A stretch of 30,422 nucleotides of DNA from positions 1 through 30,422 of the forward strand of contig JBFWLB010000035.1 in assembly GCA_050252335.1 (NCBI GenBank), written 5' to 3'. Source of the DNA: Berkiella_A sp050252335 (GTDB lineage: Bacteria; Pseudomonadota; Gammaproteobacteria; Berkiellales; Berkiellaceae). This document shows positions 7,320 through 16,066 of this stretch, one piece after another. How positions within the stretch are numbered: position 1 is the first letter of the stretch; every line of letters begins with the position of its first letter. The notes under the pieces are model-generated. The model had not been told where the DNA came from and did no database searches. It saw only the letters and a program-made list of their open reading frames with translations. The position numbers and the translations under genes were made by a program.

Positions 7320-8096
7320 TTACTTTTTCTTTTCAGGCTTTATAGTAACAAGCATACCATACAGGGGATGATCGATATATTGCACATCACTACTTTTCAT
7401 TTTAATAGATTGTTTTAAGCGAAAAGCTTGTAATCTTGCATTTGCTTCTTGTTGCCACGTGCTTCTATTGCTGACATTTGCAAAAGTAGCGCTTGTGCCG
7501 GCATTGATTGAGCCTTGTACGCCGGTAGCTGTTGAAAGTACTCTCATTGGTTTTGTTAAAATGAGATCGGTATCAACATGGAGGTAGCGGCTTTTGCTTA
7601 TCTTTATGGTGCCATCTACTTCATAAGCAGATTGTTTTACATCTGCATTTGCCCCAAGTGCATCGTCTAGTTGTATATCAGAGCCGCCTCTAGAAGAATA
7701 ACTTTTTCCACCGACAAGTCGGAGGGTATCAGATAAGTTTTTTTCAGAGATTCGTTGTTTCCATCCTTTATGAAGGATGACACGAAAGCTGCCTTGTTTC
7801 TGAATTTTATCTTTAGCATCATTGAGCTGTAGGGCATCATTGTTAACCTGAACGTAATTTTGTGCTTCGTCACTTGTGGAAGATGCGTTAGAGGCATCTA
7901 ATAGCTTTTTAGCAGCACTGACATTAGGGTGGCCTGGATTTAAGGGATATGATTCTTGTAATCCTGCTTTATCGAGATTCTCAAAGACAAGTACTTCAAC
8001 TTGATACCATTGCTCTTCTTTAGCATAGGTCTTAACGCATGAGAGCATGAGAAGCACTAATACAAGAGATTTTAAAGTGAGTATATTTTTAAACAT
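7320..8096 (-). CDS. csiV: CsiV-family envelope protein (peptidoglycan-binding type)
   Basis: 258 residues. A signal peptide is visible (hydrophobic core about 9-19, probable cleavage after TYA25), so the mature protein is periplasmic. The mature N-terminus WYQVEVLVFEN (30-40), followed by YPLNPGHP, is the family hallmark of CsiV/DUF2803 proteins. The next region is polar, and the C-terminal half holds the conserved RVILHKGWKQ segment (about 104-113) and the closing HPLYGMLVTI strand (243-252). In Vibrio cholerae, CsiV binds peptidoglycan and is needed for growth with D-amino acids; in other species the role is not settled. It starts 15 bp after mfd ends on the same strand, and from memory this mfd neighbourhood is also seen in pseudomonads. 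Last gene of the minus-strand run. Confidence 0.8.
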   Translation of the reverse strand: MFKNILTLKSLVLVLLMLSCVKTYAKEEQWYQVEVLVFENLDKAGLQESYPLNPGHPNVSAAKKLLDASNASSTSDEAQNYVQVNNDALQLNDAKDKIQKQGSFRVILHKGWKQRISEKNLSDTLRLVGGKSYSSRGGSDIQLDDALGANADVKQSAYEVDGTIKISKSRYLHVDTDLILTKPMRVLSTATGVQGSINAGTSATFANVSNRSTWQQEANARLQAFRLKQSIKMKSSDVQYIDHPLYGMLVTIKPEKKK

Positions 8097-8111
8097 AAGT
8101 TATTTAACTTT

Positions 8112-11100
8112 TTAATTGTTGGTTAAATGTATAAGTAGATTTTCTACCACCTGAAAACGTTGTTCAACTGTCTGCATGTCAAAAGTTAATTTAAATGCTT
8201 GGGAACCTATCAATTTATAGTGTTGAGGCTGTGTGCGGAGCAAGTTGATAATTGTATCAGGATTAATATTAGGTTTTTCAACAAACTCAATTTTGCCCTG
8301 GCTTTTACCAGCTTCAATTTTTGTAATACCAATATCTTTTGCAATAATCTTAAGAGCAGTGATCTTAAATAAATGCTGGGTGGCAGTGGGTAGTAACCCA
8401 AATCGATCAATCATTTCAACTTGAATTTCTTCAAGCGCTTCTTTGGAAGCACACATGCTGATTCGCTTATAAAGAATCAGACGTGAATGCACATCTGGCA
8501 GATAGTCTTCTGGTATTAATGCACTGATTTGCAAATCAATTTCTATATTATTTGAAGGCGCTTCCGTAGAAAGTGTTTTACCTGATTTCAATGCTTTTAC
8601 GGTTTTTTCTAAAAGCTCCATGTATAAGTTGAAACCAATCTCATTTAAATTACCACTTTGCTCTTCACCTAATATTTCGCCCGCGCCCCGTATTTCTAAA
8701 TCGTGTGTTGCCAGTGTAAAGCCTGAACCTAATTCTTCTAAAGATTCTAAAGCTTCCAGTCGCTTTTTAGCATCTTTGCTGAGAGACTTCTCTGCACCTG
8801 TCAAACAATAAGCATAGGCTTGATGATGTGAGCGTCCAACACGTCCTCGAATTTGATGTAATTGCGCTAAACCAAATTTATCAGCACGTTCAATGATGAT
8901 GGTATTTGCCGTTGGAATATCGATACCTGTTTCAATAATGGTGGTGCACACCAATACATTAAAGCGTTGATGGTAAAAATCAGACATGACACGCTCTAGA
9001 GCACGTTCTGGCATTTGACCATGTGCAACGATGATGCGTGCTTCAGGACAGAGTGTTTTTAAATGATGAGCTGTGTTTTCAATGGTGCTGACATCATTAT
9101 GCAAATAATAAATCTGGCCACCACGCATTAACTCACGATTGACGGCTTCTTGAATAAGAACTTCATTATATTCACGTACAAAGGTCTTAACACTGAGACG
9201 CTTCAAGGGAGGAGTCGCAATAATAGAAAGATCGCGCACCGATGAAAGTGCCATATTCAAAGTACGAGGGATAGGTGTGGCAGTGAGTGTTAAAATATCC
9301 ACTTCCGAACGAAAATTCTTGATTTTTTCTTTTTGTTTCACACCAAATCGGTGTTCTTCATCTATAATTAATAACCCTAAATTATCAAAAGCTATAGTTT
9401 GGTTGAGCAATTTATGCGTACCAATCACAATATCAGTCTTGCCAGATTGTAGATTTTCTATCGTGAGATCTTGTTCTTTTTTAGATCGAAACCGAGATAA
9501 AACTTCTATCTTAACAGGCCAATTAGCAAATCTATCGCTAAAAGTTTCATAGTGTTGTTGAGCAAGCAGAGTTGTGGGTACAAGTATTACAACTTGTTTG
9601 TGCGTCATCACTGCTAAAAATGCGGCACGGAGCGCAACTTCTGTTTTTCCAAAGCCCACATCGCCACATACTAATCTATCCATGGGATTATCAGATTGCA
9701 TGTCTTGCAACACTTCATCAATTGCTTTTTGCTGATCTGGTGTTGTTTCAAAACCAAAAGCATTTGCAAATGCGAGATAGTCTTGATCGGGCGCATTAAA
9801 GCTCAAACCTTTCTTGAGTGCACGTCTTGCGTGAATCTCTAAAAGTTCTGCTGCAACATCATTGATCTTCTTTTGCGCTTTTTGCTTTGATTTTTCCCAA
9901 GTATCTGTGCCAAGTCTATGTAGAGGTGCATTTTCTATTTGTGTACCACTGTATTGACTGATAACCTCAAGCGAAGAAACAGGCACATATAATTTTGCTT
10001 TGTCGGCATATTCAATGGTTAAATATTCTGAAGGTTGAGCACCAATACTAAGATTTATTAAACCTAAATAGCGTCCTACACCATGCTGTAAATGCACAAC
10101 AGGGTGGCCCATCTGGAGTTCTGCTAAGTTGCGAACTTGAATGTCTAAATCTTGATAAGTCTCTTTGCGGCGACGTCTTTGCATGACCTGATGGCCATAG
10201 ATATCTGCTTCTGCCAAAAGCATGAGATTTTGAAGCGGCAGACAAACACTCTTGTCTAATGAGGCAATAGTAATACCAAAATTTTGTTTGTCACGCGCAA
10301 AATCTGACCAGTGCTCATAGACCTTGGGGTTAATATCAATTTTCTTTAATAAATTGATTAAGCTTTCTTTTCTTCCAGGCGATTCTGCACAAAATAGAAT
10401 ATTCATCTTATTTTCTGCAAGAAAATTCTGCAAAGGTTTTAGAGGATCATGTTGGTTCAAGATGGCAATGTGAGGCGCAGATGCAAAGTCTAAATTAATA
10501 TCTTGTCCCTTGCTTTGTGGATGCGCTGTTTCACTGACGACAATTTGTTTAAAAGATTTTATGTAGCCATATAATTCATTTTTCTGTAAAAATAAATCTT
10601 TGGGCGCAAGTATGGGGCGTGTAATATCATGCCGGTATTGTTCATAGCGCTTATCCACATCTTGCAAGAAATGATCTAAATTAACATCCATATCTTGACT
10701 GCGAACAATCGTAGTATGTTTGGGCAAATAATCAAACAAGCTTTGGGTTTCTTCAAAGAAGAGGGGGAGATAGTATTCAATACCGCCAATACTTGCGCCT
10801 TGAGAAATATTTTCGTATACAGGACATAAAGTAGGATCGCCATCAAATTTTTTACGCCAATTTTTTCTGAATCGGCTGATATCTTCTTCTTGTAAAGGAT
10901 ATTCTTTTGCAGGTAAGCAGTTGAGAGAATCAATGCGTTTAATTGATTTTTGTGTATCAATATCAAAAAATCGGATACTTTCTATTTCATTATCAAACAG
11001 GTCGATTCGAATGGGGCTATGTTGCCCCATGGGGAAAATATCGATAATGCTGCCACGAATAGCGTATTCTCCATGTCCCATCACTTGAGAAACTTGGGTA

Positions 11101-11558
11101 TATCCAGCTGAGAGCCAAGTTGATTTGGCGGTTGTCATATCAAGATAGTCGCCAATTTTTAGTATAAAGCTGTTTGCCATGACAAATTGTTTTGGCACAA
11201 TTTTATGTAACAGGGTCATGATGGGCACAATGACGATACCTGTTTTTAAACTAGGTAGTTCGTATAAGGTTTTTAACCGATCTGAAATAATATCCTGATG
11301 GGGTGAGAAGTGATCAAATGGCAGTATTTCCCAATCAGGAAATTGAAAACAGACAGTATTAGGTTTACAGAAATATTTTAACTCTCTTTTGAGGGCAGCC
11401 GCTTTTTGTGAAGAAGAGGTTATGACCAAAAGGAGTTCTTGCTGTTCACTGGCTTGAGCAATCGATAGCGCAAGACCTGCACCGATAACATTTCCCCAGT
11501 TTAGGCGATCGCCTATCTGGCGTGGTAAAGGAAAGGAAGAATTATCGGTGTTTATCAT
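8112..11558 (-). CDS. mfd: Transcription-repair coupling factor Mfd
   Basis: 1148 residues, the same length as E. coli Mfd. Mfd displaces RNA polymerase stalled at DNA damage and recruits UvrA. An N-terminal UvrB-like region starts with LLVITSSSQKAAALKREL and FPDWEILPFDHFSPHQD. The RNA polymerase-interacting domain lies around 480-550 (GHPVVHLQHGVGRY, TIEYADKAKLYVP). The translocase motor carries Walker A GDVGFGKTE (about 628-636), DEEH (about 733), TATPIPRT, and motif VI QIRGRVGRS preceded by ETGIDIPTANT. The C-terminal TRCF domain ends the protein. No truncation or missing motif is seen. The ribosome binding site is weak. The gene starts 21 bp after the DAHP synthase stop and lies 15 bp before csiV, so it is probably transcribed from the aguA side. 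Confidence 0.97.
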   Translation of the reverse strand: MINTDNSSFPLPRQIGDRLNWGNVIGAGLALSIAQASEQQELLLVITSSSQKAAALKRELKYFCKPNTVCFQFPDWEILPFDHFSPHQDIISDRLKTLYELPSLKTGIVIVPIMTLLHKIVPKQFVMANSFILKIGDYLDMTTAKSTWLSAGYTQVSQVMGHGEYAIRGSIIDIFPMGQHSPIRIDLFDNEIESIRFFDIDTQKSIKRIDSLNCLPAKEYPLQEEDISRFRKNWRKKFDGDPTLCPVYENISQGASIGGIEYYLPLFFEETQSLFDYLPKHTTIVRSQDMDVNLDHFLQDVDKRYEQYRHDITRPILAPKDLFLQKNELYGYIKSFKQIVVSETAHPQSKGQDINLDFASAPHIAILNQHDPLKPLQNFLAENKMNILFCAESPGRKESLINLLKKIDINPKVYEHWSDFARDKQNFGITIASLDKSVCLPLQNLMLLAEADIYGHQVMQRRRRKETYQDLDIQVRNLAELQMGHPVVHLQHGVGRYLGLINLSIGAQPSEYLTIEYADKAKLYVPVSSLEVISQYSGTQIENAPLHRLGTDTWEKSKQKAQKKINDVAAELLEIHARRALKKGLSFNAPDQDYLAFANAFGFETTPDQQKAIDEVLQDMQSDNPMDRLVCGDVGFGKTEVALRAAFLAVMTHKQVVILVPTTLLAQQHYETFSDRFANWPVKIEVLSRFRSKKEQDLTIENLQSGKTDIVIGTHKLLNQTIAFDNLGLLIIDEEHRFGVKQKEKIKNFRSEVDILTLTATPIPRTLNMALSSVRDLSIIATPPLKRLSVKTFVREYNEVLIQEAVNRELMRGGQIYYLHNDVSTIENTAHHLKTLCPEARIIVAHGQMPERALERVMSDFYHQRFNVLVCTTIIETGIDIPTANTIIIERADKFGLAQLHQIRGRVGRSHHQAYAYCLTGAEKSLSKDAKKRLEALESLEELGSGFTLATHDLEIRGAGEILGEEQSGNLNEIGFNLYMELLEKTVKALKSGKTLSTEAPSNNIEIDLQISALIPEDYLPDVHSRLILYKRISMCASKEALEEIQVEMIDRFGLLPTATQHLFKITALKIIAKDIGITKIEAGKSQGKIEFVEKPNINPDTIINLLRTQPQHYKLIGSQAFKLTFDMQTVEQRFQVVENLLIHLTNN

Positions 11559-11579
11559 AGCAACAGACCATTTTTTAGT

Positions 11580-12692
11580 TTATGCGTGAAAAGTTTCAGC
11601 TAATTTTTTGCGTTTTTCATAGGTTTCGCGACAAAGTAGCATATCCTGTAAGAACCATTCCAAGTTTTGTAGATTCAGCGCTTGTTGACTATCTACACGT
11701 GCTTGGGGTGGGTTAGGATGCACATCCAATAAAACCATATTTGCTCCAGCGATCACGCCTTGTGCACTCACATGGTAAATGTCACTGATTTTATCTGTGC
11801 CTTCGCTTAATAAACCTACGGCATGAGAAGGATCAACGCAAACAGGTAAGCGTGTAATGCGTTTTACGAGGCTCACTTGACAGAAATCAACCAGATTGCG
11901 GTGAGGATTGCCAAAATGAGATTTTACACCTCTTAGGCAAAAAATAATTTTATTATTACCTGCTTTTGCAAGGTATTCCGCAGCCAATAAAGATTCATTC
12001 AGTGTGATACCAAAGCCACGTTTAAACAGAATAGGAAATTCTTGTTGGCCACCAACTGCCTGTAATAATTCAAAATTTTGAGCATTACGCGTACCAATCT
12101 GCAGCATCACACCTGTGGGTTTTCCTGTGAGTTCCAATGCATCATTGATCTCTTCTATTTGCCGATCATGCGTCACTTCCATAGCGATCACTTTGATCCC
12201 ATATTGGCCGGCCAGTTCAAACACATAAGGCAAACAGGATTTACCAAGGCCTTGGAATGCATAAGGGCTGGTACGAGGCTTATAAGCACCCATGCGTGTG
12301 CATACTTGTTTGTACTCAGACAGTACTTTAAAAGTACTTTCGACGTTTTCAGCATTATCAACGGCACATAAACCTGCAAAAACATGGAAGCTATCTTGAG
12401 AGAAATGAACACCATTGTACTCAAAAGAGAATGCTGGAACGTTTGAATGTTTCCCAAGTATTTTGTAGTCGCTGGAAATACGAATGACTTTATGTACTGC
12501 CGGCAATGCCTCAATACTTTCTCTTGAAATTTGTTGTGTATCACCAATCAGATGTATTTCAGTAATGCTTTCTTGCACACCTTTGATGGTGCTGATTTTG
12601 GTTTCAACATTTGCAAATTTTGAAAGGGCATTGAGAGTAAACTGGTACTCTGCAGAATGAAAATCAATATTAGGTTTTAAGATTATAATCAT
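11580..12692 (-). CDS. aroF: 3-deoxy-7-phosphoheptulonate (DAHP) synthase, type I-beta-like
   Basis: 370 residues. The enzyme condenses phosphoenolpyruvate with erythrose-4-phosphate in the first step of the shikimate pathway. A ferredoxin-like or regulatory N-terminal domain (about 1-85, starting MIIILKPN) precedes a (beta/alpha)8 barrel. The barrel carries the DAHP/KDO8P synthase signatures: GAYKPRTSPYAFQGLG (metal/PEP loop), a KRGFG segment, CLRGVKSHFG, VCVDPSHAVG and LLDVHPNPPQA. The pattern fits the AroA(Q)-beta subgroup of Bacillus and Thermotoga rather than E. coli AroFGH; the N-terminal domain suggests allosteric control. The ATG overlaps the aguB stop by 4 bp, so it is translationally coupled to putrescine synthesis genes, an unusual partner. 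KDO8P synthase is unlikely given the N-terminal domain. Confidence 0.88.
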   Translation of the reverse strand: MIIILKPNIDFHSAEYQFTLNALSKFANVETKISTIKGVQESITEIHLIGDTQQISRESIEALPAVHKVIRISSDYKILGKHSNVPAFSFEYNGVHFSQDSFHVFAGLCAVDNAENVESTFKVLSEYKQVCTRMGAYKPRTSPYAFQGLGKSCLPYVFELAGQYGIKVIAMEVTHDRQIEEINDALELTGKPTGVMLQIGTRNAQNFELLQAVGGQQEFPILFKRGFGITLNESLLAAEYLAKAGNNKIIFCLRGVKSHFGNPHRNLVDFCQVSLVKRITRLPVCVDPSHAVGLLSEGTDKISDIYHVSAQGVIAGANMVLLDVHPNPPQARVDSQQALNLQNLEWFLQDMLLCRETYEKRKKLAETFHA

Positions 12693-13621
12693 AATGGCTC
12701 ACTCGATGGTGTGTTGAGCGATAATACATTTTTATCAATGTTAAGTCGGTTGAGTGGTTGGTAATAGTCAACACGTCTATCACGCAAATAAGGCCATGCT
12801 TGGCGTGTTTTCTCTGTTTGCTCTAGTTTTAAATCGGCATATAGAATTTCTGGCTTATCTTCTGCGCTTGTTAGTATTTCGCCTTGAGTGCCAGTAATGA
12901 AGCTATTTCCCCAAAAATCTATGCCTTGAGGTAGTGCATCCTCAATCAATTCTAGGCCACATCGGTTACAGCTTGCGACCGGCAAGCCATTTGCAACAGC
13001 ATGACTTTGTTGAATTAAACGCCATGCATTGAGCTGCTTTTGTTGCGTTTGTGTATCATCTTTAGGATTGAATCCAATGGCGGTAGGGTATAGTAAACAG
13101 TCTGCGCCATTGAGTGCCATTAAGCGAGCCGCTTCTGGAAACCATTGATCCCAACAAATCAGCACGCCCAGCTTACCAATAGAAGTTTCAATAGGCTTAA
13201 ATCCAAGATCGCCTGGCGTAAAATAATATTTTTCATAGTAGCCTGGATCATCGGGGATATGCATTTTACGATACATACCTTTTATTGATCCATCTTTATC
13301 AATCACAACGGCGGTGTTGTGATATAAGCCTTTGGCTCTTTTTTCAAATAAAGAAGTCACAATAACGATGTTATTTTCTTTTGCGAGCTTTGTGTAAAAA
13401 TCAGTTGTGGTACCTGGAATTGTTTCTGCATAACTAAAAAAATCACTAGACTCTTTTTGAGCAAAATAATATTGATTGTGCAGTTCTGGCAGTAATGCTA
13501 AAGAAGCGCCTGAACGTGAAGCTTCGATAATGGCATTGGCATAATGATCAAAAGATTCTGCACGTGTTTTAAAACCGATGGATTGTACAACCGCTAAAGG
13601 GATGTTTTTCTGTTCTTTCAT
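12689..13621 (-). CDS. aguB: N-carbamoylputrescine amidase
   Basis: 310 residues from the chosen ATG at 13619-13621 (MKEQKNIPLAVVQ). The frame stays open a further 36 codons upstream inside aguA, but that extension is not family-like. It is a nitrilase-superfamily C-N hydrolase with the Glu-Lys-Cys triad visible: E in LLPELH, K in YRKMHIPD, and Cys in VLICWDQWFPE. The ICWDQWFPE context and GFNPKDDT stretch match AguB rather than other nitrilases. It hydrolyses N-carbamoylputrescine to putrescine, CO2 and ammonia. The chosen ATG overlaps the aguA TGA (ATGA), and an AGGA lies 11 nt upstream. Its own stop overlaps the DAHP synthase ATG. It acts directly after AguA. Confidence 0.93.
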   Translation of the reverse strand: MKEQKNIPLAVVQSIGFKTRAESFDHYANAIIEASRSGASLALLPELHNQYYFAQKESSDFFSYAETIPGTTTDFYTKLAKENNIVIVTSLFEKRAKGLYHNTAVVIDKDGSIKGMYRKMHIPDDPGYYEKYYFTPGDLGFKPIETSIGKLGVLICWDQWFPEAARLMALNGADCLLYPTAIGFNPKDDTQTQQKQLNAWRLIQQSHAVANGLPVASCNRCGLELIEDALPQGIDFWGNSFITGTQGEILTSAEDKPEILYADLKLEQTEKTRQAWPYLRDRRVDYYQPLNRLNIDKNVLSLNTPSSEPL

Positions 13622-14706
13622 GCGTCTTGTTGTCCTATTGGTATTTGCATCGTTGAGCAGTGTAACCCACCACTTTGCAAGATGAGTGTGCTCGTATCTA
13701 CACCTAGTACATTTCGAGAGGGGAAGCATTCTCTGAGCGTCTCAAGCATAGCTTCATCTAATGCATGGTTATACTGTGGTACAAATACACAATGATTGGT
13801 AATCAAGAAATTCAAATAAGTCGCAGGAATAAATATGCCTGGATAAGATGCATTCTCAATTTTGGGCAAGGGCATTGGTACAAGTTGATAAGGCTCTCCA
13901 GAGATTTGCCTAAAAGATTTTAGCTGCATCTCCATGTTGAGTAATGAATCATAATGTGGCAGTGTTGGATCATCACAGGTTGCATAGGCAATGGTGTGTG
14001 GGTTGATGAATCTTGCCAACATATCAACATGAGAGTCTGTATTATCGCCTTCAATAAAGCCATCATCTAGCCAGAGTATGCGTTGAATACCCAAGGCAGC
14101 TTGTAGTTTTTCAAAGATTATTGCTTTATCAGTGATTTTGTTACGATTTGGATTGCAAAGGCATAATTTTGTTGTAAGCAGTGTTCCCAAACCATCACTT
14201 TCTATGCTGCCGCCTTCTAAGACAAAATGGATGTCTTCTTGGGTATAGGTTTTGAGCAGGTCAAAATGATGGAGGTTATTATTGACGGCATTGTCATCTT
14301 CGTGCGGAAATTTTTCACCCCAGCCATTGAACTTAAAATTTAACAGTACTGCTTTTTTTTCTTTATAGACGGTAATGGGGCCATGGTCACGAACCCAAAT
14401 ATCATTAGAAGGATTTACAATTATTTGTACATTGTCTTGATTGACGTGGTACTGGCTTAAAAGATCCTCGAGATGTTCTAAGACTATGTTATTATAAACG
14501 TTAATCATCACGGGTTGTGATTTTGCAATAGTGCTAACCATTTTGAAAAGCGCCATTTCTACGCGCGCAATTTCATCTGGATTCCAATAGTAGCTACCAT
14601 GATCATAGATATGTGGCCATGAGAATAGGACAGCACTTTGTGGTGCCCATTCAGCTGGTAAATAGGTTGTGTTTGTATGAGTTTGTAATTTCACCTTAAC
14701 TATCAA
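13618..14706 (-). CDS. aguA: Agmatine deiminase
   Basis: 362 residues. The enzyme converts agmatine to N-carbamoylputrescine and ammonia. Family signatures are all present: AEWAPQSAVLFSWPH near the N-terminus, NDIWVRDHGP, FKFNGWGEK, EGGSIESDGLGTLLTT, DTDSHVDM (catalytic His/Asp) and the catalytic Cys in GGLHCSTMQIP at the C-terminus. It belongs to the PPAD/guanidino-modifying superfamily and is cytoplasmic. The longest frame begins with TTG at 14704-14706; an in-frame GTG at 14692-14694 is an alternative, and neither has a strong Shine-Dalgarno. It is first of the minus-strand operon aguA-aguB-DAHP synthase-mfd-csiV and is divergent from lolC with 112 bp between them. Confidence 0.95.
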   Translation of the reverse strand: MIVKVKLQTHTNTTYLPAEWAPQSAVLFSWPHIYDHGSYYWNPDEIARVEMALFKMVSTIAKSQPVMINVYNNIVLEHLEDLLSQYHVNQDNVQIIVNPSNDIWVRDHGPITVYKEKKAVLLNFKFNGWGEKFPHEDDNAVNNNLHHFDLLKTYTQEDIHFVLEGGSIESDGLGTLLTTKLCLCNPNRNKITDKAIIFEKLQAALGIQRILWLDDGFIEGDNTDSHVDMLARFINPHTIAYATCDDPTLPHYDSLLNMEMQLKSFRQISGEPYQLVPMPLPKIENASYPGIFIPATYLNFLITNHCVFVPQYNHALDEAMLETLRECFPSRNVLGVDTSTLILQSGGLHCSTMQIPIGQQDA

Positions 14707-14733
14707 CTTTACTTAATAACTTACTGACTAAAA

Positions 14734-14742
14734 ATAATACCA
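14734..14742 (-). promoter_or_regulatory. Candidate extended -10 promoter for aguA
   Basis: The minus strand reads TGGTATTAT, an extended -10 (TGnTATTAT). This would place transcription start about 20 nt before the aguA TTG. No good -35 is needed or seen. Confidence 0.4.
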
Positions 14743-14818
14743 GATTGATTGATTGCAAGCGAACAACAGAATAGTGAAAATAATGCATAATACAACATCA
14801 AAAATTAGCTGAATAACT

Positions 14819-16066
14819 ATGTTTAAGCCTTTTTCTCTCTATATTGGCTCTCGCTATACGAGTCTCAGACAAAGAGATCATTTCATTACTTTTATATCTA
14901 TTGTTTCAATGGTAGGTATTGCTTTGGGCGTAATGGTACTCATTACGGTTTTATCTGTGATGAATGGTTTTACCAAGGAAATAAGAACACGTATTTTAAG
15001 TGTTACACCTCACATAATGGTGACGCAAGGGCAAAGCAATATCCAAGACTGGCCTATGGCAGTGAAGCATTATTCAAAGCGCAAAGAAGTGGAAGCGGCA
15101 GGACCCTTTATTGAAGGGCAAGGTATGCTAACACATGGGCGAGAGGTGCATGGTGTTTTGGTCAAAGGTATTGATCCTGCAACAGTGGATGCGGTTTTTC
15201 CTTTACGCTCAACTTTGACCACAGGTAATGTCGATGATTTGGTACCCGGTAAGTTTGGGGTCATTATAGGAAGCTATCTAGCAAAATCATTGGGTGTTGG
15301 TGTAGGAGATAGTATTACGCTGGTTATCCCAGAAGTAACGGTCTCTTTAGTGGGTGTGACACCTCGTCTCAAAAGGCTCCAGGTCGTAGGTATTTTTGAG
15401 GTCGGTTACATTTATGACACAACACATATTTTTCTTAATTTAGAAGATTCTGCTCGGCTTTTAAAAACAGGTGATGGCGTCACAGGTATACAGTTAAGAT
15501 TGTTTGATCCTTTCAAGGCGCCTCAATTAGCGCATGAGTTACGTGAAGAAGCGCAACCGTTCTATAACGTTGTTGATTGGACGGTGCTTAATAGTGCTTA
15601 TTTTAGTGCGGTAAAAATGGAAAAGACCATGATGTTCTTTACGTTGATCATGATTTTGGCGATTGCCGTATTTAATCTCATTTCCACTTTAGTCATGGTT
15701 GTTACAGATAAACGTGGTGATATTGCCGTCTTTAGGGTGTTGGGTGCTTCGAAAAAGAAAATCATGGCAATCTTTATTTCTCAAGGCGCAATTATAGGTT
15801 TTATTGGTACGCTCATGGGGGTGATATTAGGTATCTTATTAGCGCTTAATGTGACCGATATCGTTTCCTTTATTGAAAGACTTTTTAAAGTTAAATTTTT
15901 ATCTGAAGAAGTTTATTTTATTAGTTTCTTGCCGTCTGATTTACAAAGTGCGGATGTTATCTTAATTGCGACCTGTGCAATGGGCTTGAGCTTACTGGCT
16001 ACCATTCATCCTGCTTGGCGCGCAGCTAAAGTACAACCTGCGGAGGCCTTACGCCATGATGCATAA
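14819..16066 (+). CDS. lolC: Lipoprotein-releasing ABC transporter permease LolC/LolE type
   Basis: 415 residues. Inner-membrane permease that helps extract outer-membrane lipoproteins and pass them to LolA. The N-terminus PFSLYIGSRYTSLRQRDHF and the following segment (SIVSMVGIALGVMVLITVLS) are typical of LolC/E. One transmembrane helix near 22-46, a large periplasmic MacB-like domain (about 50-265) and three C-terminal helices (about 275-300, 318-342, 378-400) make up the FtsX-type fold. It overlaps lolD by 11 bp. Only one permease gene is present here, so it may work as a homodimer (the LolF arrangement) or pair with a partner elsewhere. The start ATG lacks a strong ribosome binding site. 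LolC and LolE cannot be told apart by eye. Confidence 0.92.
   Translation: MFKPFSLYIGSRYTSLRQRDHFITFISIVSMVGIALGVMVLITVLSVMNGFTKEIRTRILSVTPHIMVTQGQSNIQDWPMAVKHYSKRKEVEAAGPFIEGQGMLTHGREVHGVLVKGIDPATVDAVFPLRSTLTTGNVDDLVPGKFGVIIGSYLAKSLGVGVGDSITLVIPEVTVSLVGVTPRLKRLQVVGIFEVGYIYDTTHIFLNLEDSARLLKTGDGVTGIQLRLFDPFKAPQLAHELREEAQPFYNVVDWTVLNSAYFSAVKMEKTMMFFTLIMILAIAVFNLISTLVMVVTDKRGDIAVFRVLGASKKKIMAIFISQGAIIGFIGTLMGVILGILLALNVTDIVSFIERLFKVKFLSEEVYFISFLPSDLQSADVILIATCAMGLSLLATIHPAWRAAKVQPAEALRHDA

Noticed and set aside
10048..10245. Alternative open frame inside mfd
   Set aside because: It lies fully within an unambiguous conserved coding region in another frame and has no family features.
13622..13729. 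36-codon upstream extension of aguB
   Set aside because: It runs inside aguA in another frame. The ATG at 13619-13621 gives the usual family N-terminus and an ATGA overlap.
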